A stretch of 64,000 bases of DNA, taken from NCBI GenBank assembly GCA_015061335.1, contig SUWT01000003.1:21204-85203 (forward strand), in the 5' to 3' direction. Both the position numbers and the translations under genes were made by a program. Position 1 is the stretch's first letter; each line of letters begins with the position of its first letter. The notes under the pieces were generated by a model, which was not told the DNA's origin, made no database searches, and was given only the letters and a program-made list of their open reading frames with translations. Positions 1 to 8,762 of the stretch are shown one piece after another. The DNA is from Lentimicrobiaceae bacterium (GTDB lineage Bacteria; Bacteroidota; Bacteroidia; Bacteroidales; F082).

Positions 1-647
1 CTTTTATTGATAAAAACTATATCTGTATATTTAGGATCTATGTATTGGCGTCTTCTTTCGTTCTCAATATAAAGATCTATAGTTTTCAGAGTAGATCTGG
101 CGATTGGAATTAATCTTTCCTTATTCCCTTTACCTAAGACTCTTATAAATTCATCTTTATTATATATGTTGCTTATTCTCAGTGATATAATTTCTGATAC
201 TCTTAATCCGCAAGCATATAACACCTCAATAATTGCTTTATTTCTGTGACCAAATTGTTGACTAAGATCAATGGCATTAATAATTGAGATTATCTCATTA
301 TATGATAAAACATCAGGAAGATGTCGTCCAATACTTGGAGAGCTAATTAATATTGTAGGGTTTTCTTCTACGATTTTTTCCTGGATAAGAAATTTGTAAA
401 ATTTTTTTATACCTGATAATATTCTTGCCTGAGATCCTGGCGACATTCCCAGTTCATATAAGTAAGCTAGAAAGGATTCGATGTCATCTAGATGTATTCC
501 CTTTATATGCATACTATGGTTTACACCTTGCAGATATTGCATAAAAGTCTCAATATCATGGGAATAAGCAATTATACTATTCTCTGACAATGATTGCTCC
601 AGCCTTAAGTAGTCAATAAAGTGTTTTATGAGATATTTGTCAAACAT
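1..647 (-). CDS. xerD: Tyrosine recombinase XerC/XerD, 3' part beyond window
   Basis: Site-specific tyrosine recombinase of the Xer type, which resolves chromosome dimers at dif. About 215 residues are present; the family is usually near 300, so the last third lies left of the window. The N-terminal SAM-like core-binding domain (roughly residues 1-100) contains SLSENSIIAYSHDIETF. The catalytic domain shows the first catalytic Arg in ACGLRVSEI and the beta-hairpin Lys in GKGNKERLIPI. The HxxR motif and the Tyr nucleophile are off the edge. The ATG at 645-647 is chosen because it opens the domain directly; a near-consensus promoter box (CATTTTTG on the minus strand) lies about 10 bases upstream. 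XerC and XerD cannot be separated with certainty; XerD is preferred from overall resemblance. A mobile-element integrase is less likely given the core gene neighbours. Confidence 0.88.
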   Translation of the reverse strand, partial: MFDKYLIKHFIDYLRLEQSLSENSIIAYSHDIETFMQYLQGVNHSMHIKGIHLDDIESFLAYLYELGMSPGSQARILSGIKKFYKFLIQEKIVEENPTILISSPSIGRHLPDVLSYNEIISIINAIDLSQQFGHRNKAIIEVLYACGLRVSEIISLRISNIYNKDEFIRVLGKGNKERLIPIARSTLKTIDLYIENERRRQYIDPKYTDIVFINK

Positions 648-706
648 TTTTTTTGCAAAAATGTGAAATATTATGATATGAATTATAAAGAATGCAAAAA
701 AAAATG

Positions 707-714
707 TAATTTTG
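707..714 (+). promoter_or_regulatory. -7 box for the Omp28-like gene
   Basis: TAATTTTG matches the Bacteroidetes -7 consensus TAnnTTTG, 35 bases before the ATG at 749. Confidence 0.6.
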
Positions 715-748
715 CCACAAAATAATTTATAAATCAAAATTGACAGAA

Positions 749-2386
749 ATGAAGAATTTTTTATTAGCATTTATTGCAACAGTGTTGATTAGTAGTACTC
801 TTTCAGCACAGAATGTAGCACGTGAGTGTGTTTTATTCGAAGTTTTTACTGGTGTTAATTGTCCCTATTGTCCTGCTGCCGCTAATGGTATCGCAGAAAT
901 GTTGGAGGAAGGTTTGTCAATAGCTCCTATTGCTTATCATACAAATGCTTTTTCAACAGACCAGTTTTATACATCAGAAACAAATGCAAGAGCTTCTTAC
1001 TATGGTATCAATAGCTATCCAACATTAAAAGCTGATGGTAAATTGACTAAAGCAGGTGGAGGAAGTGCGTCACAATCAATGTATAGCCAATATATTTCAT
1101 TCTATAATCAACGTATAGCTATAGAAAGCCCTTTTACAATTGACCTTTCATTCGACTATCATTCAGGAACACAATGTGAGGCAAAAGCTGTTGTCACTCA
1201 GGTCGGAGATTGTGCAGGTACAGATGTCAGAGTGTTTATTGTTATGACAGAATCACACATCCAACGTCCATGGCAAGGTATGCAAGAAGTAAATTTTGTT
1301 GTACGTGATATTATTCCAAATCAAAATGGAACTCCGTTTACTGGTGGCACTCAAGAGATTACAGGTTTGTTCGATATGGGTGGTTACAATAAAGAAAATT
1401 GTGAACTCGTTGCGTGGGTGCAAAATTATTCAGGAGATAAAGAAGTTTATCAGGCTGTAAGACTTTCTATAGCTGAGACAGCTGCTCAATATGATATGGG
1501 AGTAGTAAAGGTTGAAGAAGAAATTCCACAAAATTGTTCAGGATTAATGACTCCTCGTTTTACAATTAAGAATTATGGTTCTGAGACATTAAACAATGTT
1601 TTATTTGAAATCACAGATGATGCAGGAAATGATTTGGGCGTATATGAATGGGAAGGTAGTTTACAACAAGGTCAAGAAACAGAATTCATTATCCCGGAAA
1701 TTAATTTCGGAGGCGCTTCTTCATTGACTATTTCCGCAACAGATTTGAATAACGGTAATGCTGATCAATATTCATTTGATAATAATTATTCTATTACATT
1801 TGAACAGCCAGAAGATCTCGCTGATGGTTATATGAAAATACAATTGAGAACAGGTTCAGATCCGGAGAACTTCAGTATTGAAATTAAGAATATGGAAACA
1901 GAAGAAATAATACATACTTTCACATACGAAGAATCTGGAGATGCATATCAGGAAGATATATATTTGCCACAATTAGGTTGTTATCGTGTAACTTTCAGAA
2001 ACACAGAAGGTAACGGAATGGGCGGAGGATTTTTCGGTATTAAGAATAAGGATAATGAGACTATCTTTATGGGTAGCAATACTGAAAATAAATTTAGATA
2101 TGAGCTCGCTGTAGAATTAACATATAGCGTTGAAGGTCTGGAAGATGTCAGAATTAGCGATTATAATATTTTCCCTAACCCAGCTTCATCTGTAATAAAT
2201 GTAAACGCTAACAATTTAAGCAAGATAGAAGTCTATAATAGTGTAGGTCAATTGATATATGTACAGGATGTAGATCATGATAATGTTGTAATTAATTCAG
2301 AATCATGGGTTAATGGATTGTATTACATTAACTTGGAAACATCAGATGGTGCTAAGATATCACAAAAAGTTGTAGTTAATAACTAA
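749..2386 (+). CDS. Omp28-like thioredoxin-fold protein with T9SS sorting domain
   Basis: Predicted exported or surface protein of 545 residues. A signal peptide (residues 1-20, ending LSA-Q) is followed by an Omp28-like region with a thioredoxin-style CPYC at about residues 38-41. The last 75 or so residues form a type A T9SS sorting domain (FPNPASSVINV, then IEVYNSVGQLIY and a Gly-Leu-Tyr-Tyr strand). Family knowledge says such proteins cross the outer membrane by the type IX system and are anchored or released after C-terminal cleavage. The middle looks like beta-rich CARDB/propeptide-type domains. The frame is open to an upstream TTG at 740, but the ATG at 749 starts the signal peptide and fits the promoter. 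A terminator follows at 2411-2442. The CxxC suggests a redox or disulfide role, which is inference. Confidence 0.85.
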   Translation: MKNFLLAFIATVLISSTLSAQNVARECVLFEVFTGVNCPYCPAAANGIAEMLEEGLSIAPIAYHTNAFSTDQFYTSETNARASYYGINSYPTLKADGKLTKAGGGSASQSMYSQYISFYNQRIAIESPFTIDLSFDYHSGTQCEAKAVVTQVGDCAGTDVRVFIVMTESHIQRPWQGMQEVNFVVRDIIPNQNGTPFTGGTQEITGLFDMGGYNKENCELVAWVQNYSGDKEVYQAVRLSIAETAAQYDMGVVKVEEEIPQNCSGLMTPRFTIKNYGSETLNNVLFEITDDAGNDLGVYEWEGSLQQGQETEFIIPEINFGGASSLTISATDLNNGNADQYSFDNNYSITFEQPEDLADGYMKIQLRTGSDPENFSIEIKNMETEEIIHTFTYEESGDAYQEDIYLPQLGCYRVTFRNTEGNGMGGGFFGIKNKDNETIFMGSNTENKFRYELAVELTYSVEGLEDVRISDYNIFPNPASSVINVNANNLSKIEVYNSVGQLIYVQDVDHDNVVINSESWVNGLYYINLETSDGAKISQKVVVNN

Positions 2387-2410
2387 AATGTTTTTAATAT
2401 AAGATAATGG

Positions 2411-2442
2411 AGACGTCATTTTTATGGCGTCTTTATTTTTTA
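2411..2442 (+). terminator. Intrinsic terminator after the T9SS protein
   Basis: AGACGTCAT pairs with ATGGCGTCT (one G-T wobble) over a TTTT loop, followed by a T-rich run. It ends just before the mpl start at 2455. Confidence 0.7.
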
Positions 2443-2454
2443 AATATAATCTAT

Positions 2455-3810
2455 ATGAAGAAAGTTCATTTTATAGCAATAGGTGGTAGTGCAATGCATA
2501 ATCTTGCAATTGCTTTGCATAGAAAAGGATATGTGGTGACAGGTTCTGATGATGAGATATTTGAACCATCAAGATCTCGTTTAAAGAATGAAGGTATATT
2601 ACCTGAAGAACTTGGATGGCATCCCGAGAAATTGGATTCTTCCTACGAAGCTGTTATTTTAGGAATGCATGCAAGAGTTGATAATCCAGAACTTCTTAAA
2701 GCACAGGAACTTGGCTTGAAAATTTATTCATATCCTGAATATCTTTACGAACAGTCAAAAGACAAGATTAGAATAGTGATAGGGGGTAGTCATGGCAAAA
2801 CTACAATTACTTCTATGATTCTTCATGTATTGAAATATGCTGGTATAGAAACCGATTTTATGGTAGGAGCGCAACTTGATGGTTTTGATGTAATGGTAAG
2901 ATTGAGTGAGACGGCAAAATATATGGTAATAGAAGGTGATGAGTATCTTACATCTCCCATAGATAGGGTGCCTAAGTTTCATAAATACCATCCTCATATA
3001 GCTGTGATAAGTGGAATAGGTTGGGATCATGTTAATGTTTTTCCAACTTTTGAATCTTATATTGAGCAATTCAGAATTTTTGTGCAAACAATAGAGGAGG
3101 GGGGATGTCTTATATATGATAAAAATGATAATGAAGCATGCAAAATCGCACATGATTCTGAAATAAAATCTTTTGCTTATGATATTCATAATTATTGTAA
3201 TGATAATGGTCAGGTGTATTTGTTAGTTGGAGATGAATTAATTAGAATCAAGCTGTTTGGCGAGCATAATATGAAGAATATTAATGCTGCATATAATGTA
3301 TGCAAACAGTTGAATATCAGTGATAAAATCTTTTATGAAGCAATCTCAACATTTAAAGGCGCTTCAAGAAGATTGGAGCTTATTCTTGATAATCATATTA
3401 ATAATAATCTATTATTCAGAGATTTTGCTCATGCGCCATCAAAGGTGTTGGCAACAGTTAAAGCTCTTAGAGAACAATTCCCCAATCAATTTTTACTTGT
3501 GGTTTTTGAACTACATACGTATAGTAGTTTGAGTGAATTTTTTATAGATCATTATAATAAATGTTTGGATGATTGTGATAAGGCGATAGTTTTTTATGAT
3601 CCGCATGCGGTGGCTATCAAGCACTTAGAGATGATGACTGATGACAGAATTAAGGTAGGGTTCTCCCGCGATGATTTGGATGTCGTTCACTCAAAAGTTG
3701 AATTAGTGGAAGTATTAAACAAATTACCTAAGGAGAATATGATTGTTGGTTTTATGAGTTCGGGTGATTTTAATGGACTTACTATAGATGATCTGCGTCT
3801 TATTTATTGA
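2455..3810 (+). CDS. mpl: UDP-MurNAc tripeptide ligase Mpl
   Basis: Cytoplasmic Mur-ligase family enzyme of about 451 residues. Mpl joins the recycled tripeptide L-Ala-gamma-D-Glu-meso-DAP to UDP-MurNAc, returning murein peptides to peptidoglycan synthesis. The sequence opens with the Rossmann segment KKVHFIAIGGSAMHNLA. The ATP P-loop GGSHGKTT is near residues 111-118. The central Mur-ligase domain contains EGDEY and SGIGWDHVNVFPT. The C-terminal domain holds FRDFAHAPSKV and SSGDFNG, typical of Mpl rather than MurC. The frame is open upstream to 2407, but that would overlap the preceding terminator, so the ATG at 2455 is preferred. The gene stands alone and ends in a strong palindrome shared with convergent rho. 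Its presence fits the sugar-recycling candidates at 17.4-19.6 kb. Confidence 0.92.
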   Translation: MKKVHFIAIGGSAMHNLAIALHRKGYVVTGSDDEIFEPSRSRLKNEGILPEELGWHPEKLDSSYEAVILGMHARVDNPELLKAQELGLKIYSYPEYLYEQSKDKIRIVIGGSHGKTTITSMILHVLKYAGIETDFMVGAQLDGFDVMVRLSETAKYMVIEGDEYLTSPIDRVPKFHKYHPHIAVISGIGWDHVNVFPTFESYIEQFRIFVQTIEEGGCLIYDKNDNEACKIAHDSEIKSFAYDIHNYCNDNGQVYLLVGDELIRIKLFGEHNMKNINAAYNVCKQLNISDKIFYEAISTFKGASRRLELILDNHINNNLLFRDFAHAPSKVLATVKALREQFPNQFLLVVFELHTYSSLSEFFIDHYNKCLDDCDKAIVFYDPHAVAIKHLEMMTDDRIKVGFSRDDLDVVHSKVELVEVLNKLPKENMIVGFMSSGDFNGLTIDDLRLIY

Positions 3811-3841
3811 TTAAGGAAATCTGAATAAATGACGATTCATG

Positions 3842-3873
3842 TTGAGACGTGTCAATGCATTGACACGTCTCAA
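3842..3873. repeat. Perfect 32-bp palindrome; likely bidirectional terminator; dispersed repeat family
   Basis: TTGAGACGTGTCAATG is followed directly by its exact reverse complement, between convergent mpl and rho. The same core (GAGACGTGTCAATG or one-base variants) recurs with its partner arm at 25853-25900 and 63717-63763. Confidence 0.8.
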
Positions 3874-3891
3874 GTTTTATAATGTGTATTA

Positions 3892-5667
3892 TTATTTATC
3901 TATTGTAGCAAGAAATTCCTCATTGGAATGTGTTTTTGATATTCTGTCTTTAAGAAATTCCATTGCTTCGACAGGAGTCATATCGGCGAAGTGATTGCGG
4001 AGAGCCCAGACTCTTGCGAGAGTACGTTCGTCAACCAATAGATCATCGCGGCGTGTTCCAGAAGCAACAATATCTATGGCAGGATATATACGTTTATTTG
4101 ATAATCTACGGTCGAGTTGTAATTCCATATTACCTGTGCCTTTGAACTCTTCGAAGATGACTTCATCCATTTTTGAACCAGTATCGATCAATGCTGTTGC
4201 TAAGATTGTCAGTGAGCCTCCGTTTTCTATGTTACGAGCGGCACCGAAGAATCTCTTTGGTTTTTGAAGAGCATTCGCTTCAACGCCACCAGATAAAACT
4301 TTTCCTGAAGCAGGAGATACGGTATTGAAAGCACGGGCAAGACGGGTGATAGAATCTAATAAGATTACTACATCGTGACCGCATTCTGTCAGTCTTTTAG
4401 CTTTTTCAAGAACTATATTGGCAATTTTTACATGTTTTTCTGCAGGTTCGTCAAATGTTGAAGAAATTACTTCTGCATTAACACTTCTAGCCATGTCTGT
4501 GACTTCTTCCGGACGTTCGTCAATTAATAAAATAATGAGATAAACCTCGGGATGATTAGCGGCAATAGCGTTAGCCACTTCCTTTAGTAGAACGGTTTTA
4601 CCAGTCTTTGGTTGAGCCACAATAAGACCACGTTGACCTTTTCCTATAGGAGCAAACAAGTCCATTACTCTTGTAGAAACGCTGCTACCGGCATGAGATG
4701 TTAGATTGAATTTTTCTGTAGGGAAAAGTGGAGTTAGGAAGTCAAATGGAATACGGTCACGGACTTGTTCAGGTGTTAATCCGTTTATCTTTAATACTTT
4801 TATAAGAGGGAAGTATTTCTCGCCTGATTTTGGAGGTCTGATAACACCTAAGATGCTATCACCTGTTTTAAGTCCAAATAATTTAATCTGTGACTGTGAT
4901 ACATAGATGTCATCAGGGGAGTTGAGGTAATTATAGTCAGACGAACGTAGAAATCCATATCCATCAGACATTATTTCCAAGACACCTTCAGCTTGAACTA
5001 CAGCGTCAAACTCATTTATTATATCTTCTTTTTTGGTTTGAGCAGGCTCTTCAACATTGTTTTTGTTGATATTATCGTTGTTTGACTTATTTGAATGTTT
5101 ATTGTCGTTATTGATATTTTCATAAATTGCAGTTTTTTCTTCAACAATAATATCTGTTGTTTCTTCTGTTTCTGTTATATTTTGATTTAATATCTCATTT
5201 TCAGTATCTACAACTTTATTATTTGCAAATGATGAAACGTGTTGAACTTTGTTTTGCTCATTATCATTATCGATTGTTGTCTTAACGATATCGGTGCGTT
5301 TCCCTATTCTAGGGCGTTTTTCGCGTTTAGGTTTTGAATCTGTCGTATTAACTTCTGTTTTGATTTCTGGCTTATCAGTTTTATTATCAATATCTTCAAC
5401 AATTTTATCTTCTTTTTTGCCAGGAGCTGAAGTCGCGACTTTTCTGCCTCTTTTACGTGGCGCATCCTTAACAACAGGTGTATCTGCAGTTTGTTCTTCT
5501 TTGGAAATTACTTTGTTGGGAATAATATCAGGGTGAACAGCTTGATGATCAATGATGCTATAAACTAAATCTTCCTTTGGTACATTGATATTGTCAATTC
5601 CTAACTGAAGAGCAATCTCTTTAAGTTCAACTAACGATTTTTCGTTTAGTTCGTAAATGTCGTACAT
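3892..5667 (-). CDS. rho: Transcription termination factor Rho with long disordered insert
   Basis: Hexameric RNA helicase that ends transcription. Of 591 residues, about 170 more than E. coli Rho. The Rho_N segment (about 1-40) contains [15 protein letters not shown]. It is followed by a low-complexity stretch (about 45-215) rich in Lys, Glu, Asn and Thr. Next come the RNA-binding cold-shock-like domain (about 225-300, containing DGYGFLRS) and the RecA-like ATPase. The Walker A AQPKTGKT is at 351-358, and [13 protein letters not shown] carries Walker B. The insert is typical of Bacteroidetes Rho; in Bacteroides thetaiotaomicron an intrinsically disordered Rho insert has been linked to phase separation and gut fitness. 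A TATCTTTG box at 5780-5787 leaves a leader of about 100 nt, possibly used for autoregulation (inference). Confidence 0.95.
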   Translation of the reverse strand: MYDIYELNEKSLVELKEIALQLGIDNINVPKEDLVYSIIDHQAVHPDIIPNKVISKEEQTADTPVVKDAPRKRGRKVATSAPGKKEDKIVEDIDNKTDKPEIKTEVNTTDSKPKREKRPRIGKRTDIVKTTIDNDNEQNKVQHVSSFANNKVVDTENEILNQNITETEETTDIIVEEKTAIYENINNDNKHSNKSNNDNINKNNVEEPAQTKKEDIINEFDAVVQAEGVLEIMSDGYGFLRSSDYNYLNSPDDIYVSQSQIKLFGLKTGDSILGVIRPPKSGEKYFPLIKVLKINGLTPEQVRDRIPFDFLTPLFPTEKFNLTSHAGSSVSTRVMDLFAPIGKGQRGLIVAQPKTGKTVLLKEVANAIAANHPEVYLIILLIDERPEEVTDMARSVNAEVISSTFDEPAEKHVKIANIVLEKAKRLTECGHDVVILLDSITRLARAFNTVSPASGKVLSGGVEANALQKPKRFFGAARNIENGGSLTILATALIDTGSKMDEVIFEEFKGTGNMELQLDRRLSNKRIYPAIDIVASGTRRDDLLVDERTLARVWALRNHFADMTPVEAMEFLKDRISKTHSNEEFLATIDK

Positions 5668-5779
5668 AGAATTTCCCTTTTGGATTTTGTTAAAATAAGG
5701 AACTTTATTTGAAAAATTGAGAAAATGAACATTTTCTCTTGTTAAACAATAATAAGTGCTGATTGTTCGATCAACAGTG

Positions 5780-5787
5780 CAAAGATA
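5780..5787 (-). promoter_or_regulatory. -7 box for rho
   Basis: TATCTTTG on the minus strand, about 110 bases before the rho ATG. Confidence 0.55.
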
Positions 5788-5855
5788 CTACAATTTCTTG
5801 AAAAACCAAGCGTTTTAAATAAATTTAAAAAAAATATTTTTATTAAAAATATCAT

Positions 5856-5863
5856 TATCTTTG
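5856..5863 (+). promoter_or_regulatory. -7 box for the DUF4293 gene
   Basis: TATCTTTG, 23 bases before the ATG at 5887. Confidence 0.6.
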
Positions 5864-5886
5864 CAGAAAAAATAAAAATAATACTT

Positions 5887-6354
5887 ATGATACAAAGAAT
5901 TCAAACTGTATTTCTTTTTTTTGCGGCAATTTTTGCAGGATTGATGTTTCTATGTCCTATAGCTGCAGTCGATTATGGAACGGAACAGATGTTATTGACA
6001 ATTTTAGGTGTTGAAAATCAACTTGATGCTGAATACTTTTCTGGTATTTACACATTACCTTTACTTATTTTGACAATATTAACCATCATTGTTCCGATTT
6101 TTACTGTTTTTAAATTTAAGAATCGTCAGCTTCAGATAAAGTTAAGTTCACTTAATGTATTCCTGAATGCTATTATTTGTGGATTGATTTTCTTATATTA
6201 TTCATCAAATATGCAAAAGACGATAGCATCGGATGTCATTTCATATTCTTTTGGTACCTATATACCTCTTATTAATATGATTTTATCTGTAATGGCGATG
6301 AGATGGATTAAGAAAGATATTGATTTGATAAGGTCTATTGATCGTTTGAGATAA
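5887..6354 (+). CDS. DUF4293 family four-helix membrane protein
   Basis: Inner-membrane protein of 155 residues with four hydrophobic helices (about 8-28, 55-75, 92-110 and 125-145). The opening MIQRIQTVFLFFAAI is characteristic of DUF4293, a Bacteroidetes family of unknown function. The short charged C-terminus (WIKKDIDLIRSIDRLR) is probably cytoplasmic. It is a single-gene unit with its own promoter box and a shared bidirectional terminator. Function cannot be inferred from the sequence or neighbours. Confidence 0.8.
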   Translation: MIQRIQTVFLFFAAIFAGLMFLCPIAAVDYGTEQMLLTILGVENQLDAEYFSGIYTLPLLILTILTIIVPIFTVFKFKNRQLQIKLSSLNVFLNAIICGLIFLYYSSNMQKTIASDVISYSFGTYIPLINMILSVMAMRWIKKDIDLIRSIDRLR

Positions 6355-6360
6355 TAAAAA

Positions 6361-6389
6361 AAGCTGTGATTCACAGCTTTTTTTATTTT
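6361..6389. terminator. Bidirectional terminator
   Basis: AAGCTGTGA and TCACAGCTT form a hairpin. A T-run follows on the plus strand, and an A-run precedes it that serves the minus strand. It lies between convergent genes at 5887-6354 and 6388-6879. Confidence 0.75.
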
Positions 6390-6879
6390 ATTTATCGGCT
6401 TCGTAAATCTCAAGGTTTTCTGCCTTATTACCGTTGATTTCGAATCTCATCATCGTGACTTTTTTATGGAATCCTTTCAAACCTGCCGCTCCTGGATTAA
6501 GATGTAATAGGTTTAATTTCGGGTCTCGCATAACTTTAAGAATATGAGAATGACCACTTATGAAGATGTCGGGTTTTTCCTCTAAAATCATAGGTTTGAC
6601 ATTGTAATCATAAGCATTAGGATATCCACCAATATGTGTCATAAATATCTTGGTTTCTTCAACTTTAAATATCTGATATTGTGGGAACATACTCCTGACA
6701 TCCCAATCATCAATATTACCGAAGACCGCTCTTAACTTCTTAAATGCCATCAATTCATCTGCGACATCGGTACTGCCGATGTCGCCTGCATGCCAAATCT
6801 CATCACAATCCTTGAAGAATTCATAAATTTTTGGATTTAACCATCCGTGAGTATCCGATAACAAGCCTATTTTAGTCAT
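6388..6879 (-). CDS. YfcE/MJ0936-type metallophosphoesterase
   Basis: Small calcineurin-like phosphoesterase of 163 residues, the usual size for the YfcE/MJ0936 family. The metal-binding motifs are visible in order: DTHG (residues 9-12), HAGDIG, GNIDDWD, THIGG and GHSH, followed by NPGAAGLKG. Family members hydrolyse phosphodiesters in vitro; the physiological substrate is unknown. It starts two bases after the DUF3078 gene stops, so the two are co-transcribed and probably translationally coupled. No signal peptide, so cytoplasmic. Confidence 0.87.
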   Translation of the reverse strand: MTKIGLLSDTHGWLNPKIYEFFKDCDEIWHAGDIGSTDVADELMAFKKLRAVFGNIDDWDVRSMFPQYQIFKVEETKIFMTHIGGYPNAYDYNVKPMILEEKPDIFISGHSHILKVMRDPKLNLLHLNPGAAGLKGFHKKVTMMRFEINGNKAENLEIYEADK

Positions 6880-6881
6880 TA

Positions 6882-7820
6882 TTAAGGAATTTTATAAGAA
6901 ATACCAATGCTTAGGACTTCCTTAAACTGAATAAATGAGTCGCCTTCAATAGGAGTGATGTCTTCGTCATAGACGAGACGGGCTGTGATGTTGCAGTTTA
7001 ACCAGTCGTTAACTTTAAGAACTAAAGCGTTATCCCAATCGAAGTCTAAGTGGCATGAGTATTTGTTTCCTAAAGCGTTTAACTCTCTTTCTTGCAAATA
7101 ATCGTAAAAAACAATGAGTTTTGATGCAAAAACAACATTCTTAAAAATCTCGTATCTGAAGTCTGCGATTAACTGAGCACCGAGTTCCATGCGGAATTTG
7201 CTTCCATATTCCAAAATTTCTCCTGTTATAGGATCAATAATAGCTGCTTTTACACCGAAAGCACCGGCATTAGCTAGATCTTGGTCATTGACAATTGTCA
7301 ATCTTCCCGATGCTGGAGCGAGGTTTAATGAGAACCAGCTTGTCGGAGTGTATTGAGCACCAATACCAACAGTCAGATAAGCAGGAGCGAGAAATGTTGA
7401 AATTTTGTTAGTGCTGTCGGTCTTATAATCGAAACCGTCAGCGAATTGTGTTTGGAAATTGAGGTTGGCTGTTATGAATAATTCGTCTTTTACGACATCA
7501 TAACCGTATAATGAACTAAAGTTGATGCGGTCGTCTGTTTTTATAGGTTTCATATCAAAATCAAAGTAGCTGTAACCTAGCGCGAAATCAAATGTGTTGT
7601 CCCATTTCGACTTGTTTTTCTTATAATTGATATTATATTTTAACGCAGCTAAGCCATTGATGTTGTCTTGTCCACCGGAAGTCCAGTTTGAGAAATGACT
7701 TTGTGCTACATTGAATCCGACGAAACCGCCGTGTGTCCAGTTTTTTTCTTCTGCATCTTGTGCTAGAACCATCTGTGAAGCTAAAAACATCACAGCTAAT
7801 GTAAGTAGAATTTTTTTCAT
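6882..7820 (-). CDS. DUF3078 family outer-membrane-like protein
   Basis: Exported protein of 312 residues. The signal peptide ends MVLA-Q near residue 21. The rest is rich in alternating aromatic beta-strands (WTHGGFVGFNVAQSHFSNW, FDFALGYSYFDFD, FRYEIFKNVVFASKLIVFYDY) and ends in an isoleucine-tyrosine strand. This is typical of DUF3078, a Bacteroidetes family predicted to form an outer-membrane beta-barrel. It is first in a two-gene unit with the phosphoesterase; a separate TonB-like gene lies just upstream on the same strand. Function unknown. Confidence 0.8.
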   Translation of the reverse strand: MKKILLTLAVMFLASQMVLAQDAEEKNWTHGGFVGFNVAQSHFSNWTSGGQDNINGLAALKYNINYKKNKSKWDNTFDFALGYSYFDFDMKPIKTDDRINFSSLYGYDVVKDELFITANLNFQTQFADGFDYKTDSTNKISTFLAPAYLTVGIGAQYTPTSWFSLNLAPASGRLTIVNDQDLANAGAFGVKAAIIDPITGEILEYGSKFRMELGAQLIADFRYEIFKNVVFASKLIVFYDYLQERELNALGNKYSCHLDFDWDNALVLKVNDWLNCNITARLVYDEDITPIEGDSFIQFKEVLSIGISYKIP

Positions 7821-7850
7821 AAAAAAAATTTAAATTATTAATTGATATTT

Positions 7851-8645
7851 TTAATATTGATTTCCATCATGATAATTTCTTTCACCGAATTGGAATGTGA
7901 TGTCCTGAGTGGTATGTGTTCTGACAATACTGTCATTTTTTACACCTGGGATCCATGTGAGATTCTGAATCAAACGGATAGCCTCGTTATCGCAGCCTCC
8001 GCCAACACTGTTTTCTATGGTAATATTAGAAGCTTTTCCATCGGTTTCTATTATAAAATCGATTTTTACAGTTCCTGATATCTCAAATTCTTTTGCATGA
8101 TCGGGATAAATAAGTTCAGTACGAAGATATGCTCCGATAGTGACATTCTGATTGTTGAAATATGGTTTCGGAGCTTCATCTAATTCTTTGAAATCGTATA
8201 TTTTATATGATTTTTCTGTCGGCAATTTCTGTTCTGGAATGAATTTTATTATGTTTTTTTCTATGTTTTTATTGTAATTTTTAGGTGAGAATTCAACAAC
8301 AAATTCATGATTATAGTCACAGGGAAGTGCGTTGTTGGTGGCGGGCTTCCATTGGATAAGTTTTACTAGGTGAATAGCTTCTTTTGCGCATTCTTCATTG
8401 AAATGCTCATCTACATGATGTCCGTATGCATCACCATTTTTATCCACAGTAAATTTAACTGTTATTTTGCCGCCTTGTTTTTGTTCCAGAGCTTCATCAG
8501 GATAAACGAGATGCTGAATTATAAAGTCGTTGGTTAGTTTCTTACCTGCTATAGGTTGTGGTCTTATAATGGTCTGTGCATTGATGCTATCATTAAGCAA
8601 TAATGATAGAAGTATGCTGATGATGCTTATTCTAATACAATTCAT
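7851..8645 (-). CDS. TonB-family protein with two TonB C-terminal domains
   Basis: Secreted or periplasmic protein of 264 residues with a signal peptide (1-23, ending INA-Q). It carries two tandem TonB_C-like domains (about 45-120 and 165-255). Each has the YPDEA/YPDHA start, a central strand with GxITVKFTVDKNG or GTVKIDFIIETDG, and a WKPA/WIPG turn near its end. Unlike classical TonB there is no Pro-rich periplasmic linker and the only hydrophobic segment is cleavable. It may therefore work as a free periplasmic protein rather than a TonB-ExbBD energy transducer. Such short double-domain proteins are common in Bacteroidetes and poorly characterised. It precedes the DUF3078 gene on the same strand with a 30-base gap. 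Confidence 0.8.
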   Translation of the reverse strand: MNCIRISIISILLSLLLNDSINAQTIIRPQPIAGKKLTNDFIIQHLVYPDEALEQKQGGKITVKFTVDKNGDAYGHHVDEHFNEECAKEAIHLVKLIQWKPATNNALPCDYNHEFVVEFSPKNYNKNIEKNIIKFIPEQKLPTEKSYKIYDFKELDEAPKPYFNNQNVTIGAYLRTELIYPDHAKEFEISGTVKIDFIIETDGKASNITIENSVGGGCDNEAIRLIQNLTWIPGVKNDSIVRTHTTQDITFQFGERNYHDGNQY

Positions 8646-8726
8646 ATTGCTGTTTTCTTATATTATTTTTGAGGCTGCAATTTAGTAAAAAAATATAATA
8701 CTAGCTTATTTTTTGAAGCAATTTAT

Positions 8727-8734
8727 TATTTTTG
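8727..8734 (+). promoter_or_regulatory. -7 box for rlmB
   Basis: TATTTTTG. The start codon must lie downstream of about 8740, which favours the ATG at 8763. Confidence 0.6.
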
Positions 8735-8762
8735 TACCTTGAAAATTTATAATAAGATAAGA

